This document shows, one piece after another, positions 1 to 6,500 of a DNA stretch of 8,696 nucleotides. The DNA lies in the NCBI GenBank assembly GCA_020851395.1, contig JADZCW010000048.1, positions 1-8,696 of the forward strand. The letters run 5' to 3'. Position 1 is the first letter of the stretch. Each line of letters opens with the position of its first letter. A program made the translations under genes and the position numbers. Under the pieces are notes generated by a model. It was not told the DNA's origin. It saw only the letters and a program-made list of their open reading frames with translations, and searched no databases. This DNA comes from Phycisphaeraceae bacterium. Its GTDB lineage: Bacteria; Planctomycetota; Phycisphaerae; Phycisphaerales; Phycisphaeraceae.

Positions 1-1355
1 AGCCGTTCCGGATCAAGATGACCGAGCCCCTGAAGCTGACCACGCGGCAGGAGCGCATTGAGGCCTTGGAGAAGGCGCATCGCAACGTGTTCCTGCTCGA
101 CGCGGAGGACTGCTGCATCGACCTCTTAACCGACAGCGGGACGGGGGCGATGTCCACGCAGCAGTGGGCGGCGATGATGCTCGGGGACGAGAGCTACGCG
201 GGCAGTCGGTCGTGGAAACGGTTTGAGCAGACCGTGCGGGACATTACGGGGATGCCGCACGTCTTCCCGACGCACCAGGGGCGGGCGGCGGAGGGGATCC
301 TGGCCTTCACGCGGCTCAAACCGGGGGACGTGATCCCGAGCAACAGCCACTTCGACACGACGCGGGCGAACGTGGAGTTCGTCGGGGCCAGGGCGGTGGA
401 CCTGGTGTGCGATGAGGGGCTGCGGCCGGGGCTCGAGGCGCCGTTCAAGGGGAACATGGACGTCGGCAAGCTCGATCGCTGCATCGCGGAGCATGGGGCG
501 AAGAAGATCCCCTTCTGCATGATCACGGTCACGAACAACACCGGGGGCGGACAGCCGGTGTCGATGGCAAACGTGCGGCAGGTCAAGCAGGTGCTCAGCA
601 GGCACGGGATTCCCCTGGTGATCGACGCCTGCCGGTTCGCGGAGAACGCCTACTTCATCCATGAGCGGGAGGAAGGGTATAAGGGCAAGTCGCTGCTGGC
701 GATCGCGCAGGAGATGTTCTCCTACGCGGACGGGTCGACGATGAGCTGCAAGAAGGACGGGCTGGCGAACATCGGCGGGTTCTTCACCTGCCGGGACGCG
801 CAGTGGGCGGAGGATTTTAAGAATCTGCTCATCCTCCGCGAGGGATTCCCGACGTATGGCGGACTGGCGGGACGGGACCTGGAGGTGATCGCGGTGGGGC
901 TTGGCGAGGCGCTCGAGCTGGACTATCAGGTGTACCGTCACGCGACGGTGCAGTACCTGGGGCAGAAGCTCGCGGCGCTGGGCGTGCCGTTCGTGCGGCC
1001 GGTGGGGGGGCACGCGGTGTTCCTCGACGCCAAGGCGTTGGTGCCGCACGTGCCGGCGCTGCAGTATCCGGGGGTGGGGCTGGTCAACGCGCTGTACGTG
1101 GCGGGCGGGGTGCGCGGGGTGGAGCTCGGGAGCGTGATGTTCGGCCGGTTCGACGCTGAGGGACGCGAGCAACCCTCGCCGTTGGAGCTGGTGCGGCTGG
1201 CGTTCCCGCGGCGGGTCTACACGCAGAGCCACTTCGATTACCTGGTCGAGGTGATCGAGGAGGTCTGGCGCGACCGGGAGAAGATCGGGGGGCACCGGAT
1301 CACGTATCAGCCGAAGTTCCTGCGGCATTTCAGCGCGCACTTCGAGGCGCTGTGA
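1..1355 (+). CDS. tnaA: Tryptophanase-like PLP-dependent beta-eliminating lyase (5' end outside window)
   Basis: PLP enzyme of the tryptophanase / tyrosine phenol-lyase family, which cleaves an aromatic amino acid to the ring compound (indole or phenol), pyruvate and ammonia; it acts in the cytoplasm. The ATG at 18 is probably not the start. The frame is open to the left edge and reads (E)PFRIK just before it, matching the conserved EPFRI segment near the N-terminus of these enzymes, so the first codons are missing. Numbering from the ATG at 18 as residue 1, landmarks are DLLTDSGTGAMS (35-46), PTHQGR (84-89), GGQPVSMAN (177-185), D203 and R206 in the cofactor pocket, the PLP lysine K246 in MSCKKD, and FPTYGGLAGRD (277-287). 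Three sites separating the two activities are tryptophanase-like: D113 (Thr in tyrosine phenol-lyase), L370 where tyrosine phenol-lyase has its phenol-binding Arg, and H437 in LRHF (Phe in tyrosine phenol-lyase). The family call is firm; indole production is inferred. The stop at 1353-1355 lies 44 bp before the next ATG. Confidence 0.92.
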   Translation, partial: PFRIKMTEPLKLTTRQERIEALEKAHRNVFLLDAEDCCIDLLTDSGTGAMSTQQWAAMMLGDESYAGSRSWKRFEQTVRDITGMPHVFPTHQGRAAEGILAFTRLKPGDVIPSNSHFDTTRANVEFVGARAVDLVCDEGLRPGLEAPFKGNMDVGKLDRCIAEHGAKKIPFCMITVTNNTGGGQPVSMANVRQVKQVLSRHGIPLVIDACRFAENAYFIHEREEGYKGKSLLAIAQEMFSYADGSTMSCKKDGLANIGGFFTCRDAQWAEDFKNLLILREGFPTYGGLAGRDLEVIAVGLGEALELDYQVYRHATVQYLGQKLAALGVPFVRPVGGHAVFLDAKALVPHVPALQYPGVGLVNALYVAGGVRGVELGSVMFGRFDAEGREQPSPLELVRLAFPRRVYTQSHFDYLVEVIEEVWRDREKIGGHRITYQPKFLRHFSAHFEAL

Positions 1356-1387
1356 GACGTGCGGACGGGCGAGTGCGGGGAGAGGGG

Positions 1388-1393
1388 TATACT
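1388..1393 (+). promoter_or_regulatory. Putative -10 box for a leaderless methyltransferase mRNA
   Basis: TATACT matches the bacterial -10 consensus at 5 of 6 positions in otherwise very GC-rich DNA. Exactly six bases separate it from the ATG at 1400, so transcription would be expected to begin at or next to the A of the start codon. No convincing -35 box is visible 16-18 bp upstream, and the purine run at 1377-1387 is too far from the ATG to be a normal Shine-Dalgarno site. The assignment rests on position and sequence only. Confidence 0.45.
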
Positions 1394-1399
1394 CAGGCC

Positions 1400-2110
1400 A
1401 TGAACATGACGACCGACCAGTGGGAGCGGACGGGCGAGTATCTCTGCGAGGTTTTCGGGGCGCCGGGGGAGGAGGCGGTGGCGCGGACGCTGCGTGAGCA
1501 GCCGGCGGCGGCGGCCAAGGCGGGACTGCCGGCGATCGCGATCTCGGCGGACGTGGGGAGGCTGCTGTCGCTGTTGGCGCGGCTGGCGACGCAGTCGCCG
1601 GACTCGACGGGGCGGATCGTCGAGGTCGGGACGTTGGGCGGGTACTCGGGGATCTGGATGGCGCGGGCGCTGCCGGGGAAGGGGCGGCTGATCACGATGG
1701 AGCGTGAGCCCAAGCACGCGGAGTTCGCCATGAGCCAGTTCAGGGCGGCGGGGCTGGCGGATCGGGTGGAGATCGTGGTCGGGTCGGCGCTCGAGCGGCT
1801 GCCGGGGCTGGTCAAGAAGCTTGGGCCCAGCAGTGTGGACATGATCTTTCTCGACGCGGACAAGGGGGAATATCCGGAGTATGCGCGGATCCTCAAGCCG
1901 GCGCTGCGCCGCGGTGGGGTGCTGACGGCGGACAACATGCTCAGCTCGGGCTCGGGGTGGGTCACACAGGCGCCCGAGACGTTGGATGATCATGCCAAAC
2001 GGTGGCAGGCCAACGCGGACCGGTTCAACAGGATGATGGCGAGTGACGCGGACTTCGAGACGGGGTGCATCGTCAACCGGCAGGGCGTGCTGGTGGCGGT
2101 GCGGCGGTAA
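1400..2110 (+). CDS. Class I SAM-dependent O-methyltransferase (caffeoyl-CoA OMT-like)
   Basis: A 236-residue cytoplasmic methyltransferase of the O-methyltransferase family 3 type (caffeoyl-CoA / catechol OMT-like), which transfers a methyl group from S-adenosylmethionine to a hydroxyl, usually with a divalent metal. The SAM-binding glycine-rich motif IVEVGTLGGYSG spans residues 73-84, followed by acidic E101 of the second strand. The metal/catalytic signature FLDADKGEYPEY is at 150-161 and the second metal-site motif TADN at 176-179. The length is normal for the family. The substrate cannot be told from sequence. I chose the ATG at 1400 because a -10-like TATACT lies six bases upstream and homology begins just after it. 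An in-frame GTG at 1352 overlaps the lyase stop as GTGA and would add 16 mostly arginine/glycine-rich residues unlike the family; it is a less likely start that would imply translational coupling. The gene converges on the acetyltransferase gene, with 63 bp between their stop codons. Confidence 0.9.
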   Translation: MNMTTDQWERTGEYLCEVFGAPGEEAVARTLREQPAAAAKAGLPAIAISADVGRLLSLLARLATQSPDSTGRIVEVGTLGGYSGIWMARALPGKGRLITMEREPKHAEFAMSQFRAAGLADRVEIVVGSALERLPGLVKKLGPSSVDMIFLDADKGEYPEYARILKPALRRGGVLTADNMLSSGSGWVTQAPETLDDHAKRWQANADRFNRMMASDADFETGCIVNRQGVLVAVRR

Positions 2111-2173
2111 CGAGCGGGGAGGGTTTTCTTTCGGGACAACGATGCGTCGCGCGAGTGAGTGATCGCGTGGGAG

Positions 2174-2935
2174 TTATGGTTTGGATCGCTTGGGAGGCGT
2201 GAAGAGCAGGAGGGTGCCGACTCGGTGGTAGCCGACAGCGGTGTAGAGCAGGGCGCCGGCGTGGCTGGCGACGAGGGTGGCGAGCTTGGCGCCGGCGGCA
2301 CGGTCGTCGCGGAGCATGCGGCAGACCAGCGCCCGGCCGATGCCCCGACGACGGTGGGTGTGCTTGACGACCAAGGCGGAGCACCAGGCTGTGCCGCCGA
2401 AGTTGACGCTGCTGACGCTGCCGACGACGGTGCCGTCGATCATGGCGACGTAGCGGCGCATGGGGGCGTCGGGGCGGAGATCCTCGGGGGTGAGCGGGCG
2501 CGTCTTGGTGGCCCGGGCGTAGGGCTCGGCCAGGGCGGGGGTGACGCGGCGGATCGTGGCCGGGCAGCGGGGCCGGGGGATGCGGCGGAGGTCGTGGACC
2601 ATCATGCCCTCGGTGGTGCCCAGGCGGTAGCCCAGGGACTTGTAGCCGGCGCGGAGCGGCTCGTCGGACTCGCCGGTGGGGCAGACGGCGCAGACGGCGA
2701 AACGGTGATGCGTGTGCTGGCGGATGATACGATCGACCTCGTGAGGGGGGGCGTTGTGGGCGATCCATTCCTCGCGGCGGTAATCGTCTCGCTTGCGGGG
2801 GGCGTCGTGCATGCGCCAGAGGGGGCCGACGCGCTGGGCAAGGTAGGGATGGGTGCGGCTGCGGATGTGGGCAAAGCCGCGAGCGAAGTCGAGGATGGCC
2901 TGCTCGATCATGGGCACCGTCATTCGGTCGGTCAT
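2174..2935 (-). CDS. GNAT-family N-acetyltransferase with a long N-terminal half
   Basis: A 253-residue protein whose C-terminal half (about 127-247) is a GNAT acetyltransferase, transferring acetyl from acetyl-CoA to an unknown amine. The beta-strand pair around IDGTVVGSVSSV (166-177), strand CSALVV (185-190) and the acetyl-CoA pyrophosphate loop RRRGIGRAL (195-203) are clear, and the closing segment GALLYTAVGYHRVGTLLLF is typical of the fold. The first ~115 residues contain RAGYKSLGYRLGTTEG (95-110), which resembles the same closing element but has no acetyl-CoA loop; it may be a degenerate second GNAT domain. Starts at M1, M5 or M9 (2935, 2923, 2911) are all possible, and no strong Shine-Dalgarno site decides between them. 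A perfect TATAAT lies about 50 bp upstream of M1. The gene is divergent from the BlaI-type regulator and shares its control region. A long frame on the opposite strand over this gene lacks recognisable motifs. Confidence 0.85.
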   Translation of the reverse strand: MTDRMTVPMIEQAILDFARGFAHIRSRTHPYLAQRVGPLWRMHDAPRKRDDYRREEWIAHNAPPHEVDRIIRQHTHHRFAVCAVCPTGESDEPLRAGYKSLGYRLGTTEGMMVHDLRRIPRPRCPATIRRVTPALAEPYARATKTRPLTPEDLRPDAPMRRYVAMIDGTVVGSVSSVNFGGTAWCSALVVKHTHRRRGIGRALVCRMLRDDRAAGAKLATLVASHAGALLYTAVGYHRVGTLLLFTPPKRSKP

Positions 2936-2985
2936 CCGGTCGTCCCCGTCGGCCGGCGCGAGGGCGTCGGGCCGGTTTGCGTGCG

Positions 2986-2991
2986 ATTATA
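2986..2991 (-). promoter_or_regulatory. -10 box (TATAAT) for the acetyltransferase gene
   Basis: On the - strand this reads TATAAT, a perfect -10 consensus, within a GC-rich spacer. It would place the transcription start near 2979, giving a leader of about 44 bases before the ATG at 2935. The hexamer 17 bp further upstream (3009-3014) reads CTCGTG, a poor -35. Activity is inferred from sequence and position. Confidence 0.5.
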
Positions 2992-3030
2992 GGCGTGGAA
3001 CGCCGGGACACGAGCCGGAACAAAAGCAAT

Positions 3031-3042
3031 CCAAAATTTTGG
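3031..3042. promoter_or_regulatory. Upstream candidate operator dyad (CCAAAATTTTGG)
   Basis: A perfect 12-bp inverted repeat in the regulator/acetyltransferase spacer, 8 bp upstream of the TTGACA box. It matches the second dyad (3074-3085) at 11 of 12 positions. AT-rich dyads of this size in such GC-rich DNA are unlikely to be accidental. The adjacent BlaI-type winged-helix dimer is the obvious candidate ligand, as this family usually represses its own operon from short dyads. The sequence differs from the TACA/TGTA operators of classical BlaI, MecI and CopY, so the pairing is inferred. Confidence 0.55.
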
Positions 3043-3050
3043 CCTTGGGC

Positions 3051-3080
3051 TTGACAGCCCGGGGGCGGGAACGCCAAAAT
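3051..3080 (+). promoter_or_regulatory. Putative promoter of the BlaI-type / M56 operon
   Basis: TTGACA at 3051-3056 is a perfect -35 consensus facing the regulator gene. After an 18-bp spacer the best -10 is CAAAAT at 3075-3080 (4 of 6 matches), which lies inside the downstream dyad. A weak -10 buried in an operator is what a self-repressed promoter would show. Transcription would begin near 3087, leaving a leader of roughly 28 bases that carries the Shine-Dalgarno site. Confidence 0.5.
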
Positions 3081-3086
3081 ATTGGC
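3073..3086. promoter_or_regulatory. Downstream candidate operator dyad (GCCAAAATATTGGC)
   Basis: An imperfect inverted repeat with GCCAA / TTGGC arms; six of seven symmetric positions pair, with the mismatch at 3078/3081. It overlaps the best -10 element of the regulator promoter. Its centre is 43 bp, about four helical turns, from the centre of the matching upstream dyad, so two dimers could bind the same DNA face on either side of the -35 box. Assignment to the adjacent BlaI-type repressor is inferred from location and repetition. Confidence 0.55.
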
Positions 3087-3115
3087 ATTCATCGGTTCAT
3101 CCAGGAGGCCGTGTC

Positions 3116-3496
3116 ATGCACGAAGAGTTGCGACTGAGCCGGCGGGAGAGGCAGATCATGGATGTCGTCTACGGCCTGGGGCAGGCCACGGCGGCGGAGG
3201 TCTGGAAGAAGTTGCCCGACCCGCCGACCAAGACGGCGGTGCGGACGATGCTGCGGATCCTCGAGGATCGCGGGGTGCTGACGCACAAGCGGAACGGACG
3301 CGAGTTCGTTTATCAGCCGACCCGGGCGCGAAGGCGGGCGGGGCAATCGGCGCTGCAGCGGGTGCTGCGGACGTTCTTCGACGGGTCGATCGAAAAGGCG
3401 GTGGCGGCGTACCTGACGGACCGATCGGCGTCGGCCTCGGTGCAGGAGCTTGAGCGGTTGCGGCGGCTGATCGAGGAGGCGGCGGAGAAAGAGTAG
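3116..3496 (+). CDS. BlaI/MecI/CopY-family transcriptional repressor
   Basis: A 126-residue winged-helix repressor, the usual length for the penicillinase-repressor family, acting as a DNA-binding dimer in the cytoplasm. The N-terminal domain (about 5-70) has the family pattern: LSRRERQIMDVVY in the first helix, TAAEVWKKL in the second, the recognition region TKTAVRTMLRILEDRGVL (38-55), and the wing HKRNGREFVYQP (57-68). The rest (about 75-126) is the helical dimerisation region, with RTFFDGSIEKAVAAYL and a Leu/Glu-rich last helix. In BlaI and MecI the partner protease triggers cleavage in this C-terminal part. The start is fixed by AGGAGG at 3103-3108, seven bases before the ATG. The stop overlaps the Shine-Dalgarno site of the M56 gene, so the two are translated together. 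The family call is firm. Binding of the two upstream dyads and control by the M56 protein are inferred. No beta-lactamase gene is nearby. Confidence 0.95.
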   Translation: MHEELRLSRRERQIMDVVYGLGQATAAEVWKKLPDPPTKTAVRTMLRILEDRGVLTHKRNGREFVYQPTRARRRAGQSALQRVLRTFFDGSIEKAVAAYLTDRSASASVQELERLRRLIEEAAEKE

Positions 3497-3507
3497 GAGA
3501 AACGGCC

Positions 3508-6500
3508 ATGAGCTTTGAGCCGGGCTCGGGGTACACGGCGGCGGCGGTGCTGGCGCTGTGGACGGACGTGGCGGTCAAGGGATCGTTGGTGCTGCTGGCG
3601 GGATGGATCGCGACGCGGGCGCTGCGGAGGCGATCGGCGGCGGTGCGGCACGTGGTCTGGCTGACCACGATGGCGGGGCTGCTGCTCTTGCCGGGGCTGA
3701 GCGTGCTGCTGCCGGCGTGGCGGGTGCTGCCGGCGGGGATGGACGTGCGGCCGGCGATCGAGCGGGCAGTGACGCCCAGGCCGGTCGTCGTGGCGGTGGC
3801 GGCGGATGGGCCGACGGGCGGGCCCGGTGATGAGGCTCAGTGGATGATGCGCCGGATGCGCGAGCAGGCCCGGCGGGAGCGGATACGAGCGGAGCGGCCG
3901 GAGTCGGAGCCTGTCAGTGACGACAAGGAGTCGGTTTCATCATCGCCGGCGGCGGTGACGGAGCCGGCGGCGGTGACCGGGGGAGGCTGGCCGTGGTTGG
4001 GCGCGGCGCTTCTGGCGGGGTGGGGGCTGGGCGCGGCGATGACGATCGGGCCGGCGGTGATCGGGATGGTGAGCCTGCGGCGGCTCGAGCGGCAGGCGAG
4101 GCGGGTCGAGAGCGGGAGGCTGCTGGGGAAAGTGGCGGAAATCGCGGCGATTATGGGGCTGCGACGGGGGGTGGTGCTGCTCGAGTCGGACCGGCGGCTG
4201 GTGCCGATGACGTGGGGGATGCTGCCGTGGCGGCGGGCGCGGGTGCTCTTGCCGGGGGACTGGTCGAGCTGGCCGGCGGGGAAATTGCGGTCGGTATTGG
4301 TGCACGAGCTGGCGCACGTCAAGCGGATGGATTGTCTGAGCCAGTTCGCGGCGCGGATGGCGTGCGCGGCCCACTGGTTCAACCCGCTGGCGTGGTACGG
4401 GCAGCGGCGGCTGCGGCTCGAGTGCGAGCAGGCGTGCGATGACCTGGTGCTGCACGGCGGGGAGCGGGCGACGGAGTACGCGAGGGAGCTGCTGCGGATC
4501 GCGTCGGAGCTGGGCGTGGCGAGCTGGGGCGGGCAGGTGGGGATCGCGATGGCCAGACGGTCGATGCTCGAGGGGCGGCTGCTGGCGATCCTCGACGCGA
4601 AGCGCGACCGGCGGGCGGTGACGCGGGGGCTCGTGGGGACGGCGCTGGTGCTGCTCCTGGCGATCGTGGGGCCGATGGCGTGCATGAGGGCGGCGGAGGC
4701 GACGGATGATGCGGCCGGGAAGGAACCGGCAGAGGAGGCGACGCCCGCATTCGGCCCGGTGATCGAGCGGACGGTGCTGGCGGACAGGGAGCTTAGGCGG
4801 GACATGCTGATTGATCTGGACAGCGGTCGGCTGCTGACCGAGCCGGCGGGGCTGGACGCGACGAACCCGGACGCGGTGATGGGCTGGCTGCGCCAGAACG
4901 GCGTGGACGCGGCGTCGGCGTTGGGTCAGAGCGTGCGCGGGCTGGTGGGGATGGACATGATCGTGCTGCCGGTGGAAAAGGCATGGGAGACGTGGGCGGC
5001 GGCGGAGGTGTGGAACAATCCGCAATGGCCGCACTCGAAGCCGGGGACGCCGGCGCCGATGAGCACGACGGGCACGCTGCCGGCGACGTTCCTGTTTCAG
5101 ACGCGCGATGGTGGCAGGGGCATCCTTCAGATCACGGGCTACACGGAGCACGCCAAGGACGGCGCGGATGGGGTGAAGATCCGCTATCGGCTGGTTCAGG
5201 TGCAGCAAGAGAAGGCCACTGGGGCGAACGAAGCGCCTGCGACCGCGGGTGATCAGGCACACGGCGAATCCACCACGGTGAGCTCGGGGTCGGCCGCGCC
5301 GGCCGACGTGGGGCGGGCTCCGCGGGTGCTGAACCTTCGGATCTTTGACGCGCAGACGGGTCGGCCGGTGTCGGGCGTGAAGGTCGAGGCACGATTCGGG
5401 GAGGAGACCAAGAAATATCTGGTCGCGCCGCGGCGCGATGGGCTGGTGCCGCTGGCGCTGCCGGAGCCGCTGAACTACGCCAGCATCCTGGTCGAGAAGC
5501 GGGGGTACGTGCCGATGCGGGTGGTCTGGAGTGAATTGAATGACTCACCGGATCAACTTCCGGGGGTGGTGGACGTGCCGATGGAGCGGGGCACGAGCAT
5601 CGGGGGGATCATCCAGGACGAGCAGGGCCGGCCCATCGCGGGGGCGATTGTGTATGTGCTGCTAACCAGCGATGGTCCCACGGACAGGACGGTTCCGAGG
5701 CCCTCGATCAGCGATGTTCAGTGCCGGACGGACAACGAAGGACGCTGGCGGTGCGACATCGTGCCGGCGAAGTTTGAGGATGTGTCGGTGCGGCTGGTTC
5801 ACCCCGATTTCGTCTGCGACGTGATGTACAACACCACGCCGCGGCCACCGGTCGAGCAGTTGCGGGCGATGACGGGGGTGATGGTGATGAAGAAGGGGGT
5901 GATCGTGACGGGTGAGGTGTTGGACGAGCGGGGCGGGCCGATCACGGGCGCGACGGTGGCGCAGGGTGGGGACCGGTTCGGGAGTGAGTACCCGCGGACG
6001 ACGACGGACACACAGGGGAGGTTCGAGTTCGGCCAGGCGTCGCCGGGGGTGATGACGCTGACGGTGCAGGCCAAGGGGCATGGGCCGGAGCTCAAGCAGG
6101 TCATGGTCCAGCCAGGGATGCCGGCGGTGGAGGTGAGGCTCGGGCCGGGCGGGACGATCCATGGGCGGGTGGTCGACGATCAGGGCCGACCGGTGGCCGG
6201 TGTGGGCATGGTGATCGATACCTGGCGCGGGGCGCGCTCGCTCATGACGTATACGACAAGCGACGCGCAGGGGCGTTTCATGTTTGAGGACGCGCCGCTG
6301 GACACGGTGCAGGTGGATGCGTATCAGAACGGGTACATGTCGGCGAGGAAGGTGCTGATGCAGGCGGGGGAAGTGGATCACGTTGTGACGCTGCATCCGC
6401 CGCTGGTCTTCCGGGGGCGGGTGACGATCGCGGCGACGGGGGAGCCGGCGCCGCAGTTCACGGTGACGCCGGGGCTGCGGTGGGACAACGCTCGGCCGGC

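Noticed and set aside
1000..1125. G-quadruplex-like G-runs in the lyase gene
   Set aside because: G-runs are common throughout the G-rich coding strand of the window and here fall inside conserved codons; nothing sets them apart as functional.
126..1340. 404-codon open frame on the - strand opposite the lyase
   Set aside because: It is rich in Arg, His and Pro with no recognisable domain, and lies antisense to a clearly conserved enzyme; long shadow frames are expected in GC-rich DNA.
2111..2173. Bidirectional terminator between the convergent methyltransferase and acetyltransferase genes
   Set aside because: There is a short T-rich stretch (TTTTCTTT) but no convincing stem next to it on either strand.
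2159..2992. 277-codon + strand frame opposite the acetyltransferase gene
   Set aside because: Its translation is Gly/Ala/Val/Asp-rich low-complexity sequence with no motif, whereas the - strand frame has clear GNAT motifs.
4669..4686. Possible lipobox (PMAC) at the end of the fourth membrane segment of the M56 protein
   Set aside because: Proline at -3 and methionine at -2 fit the lipobox poorly, and the segment is an internal membrane helix of a BlaR1-like fold, not an N-terminal signal peptide.
3940..5262. 440-codon - strand frame under the M56 gene
   Set aside because: Arg/His/Pro-rich shadow of the M56 coding frame, which has intact HExxH and conserved membrane segments.
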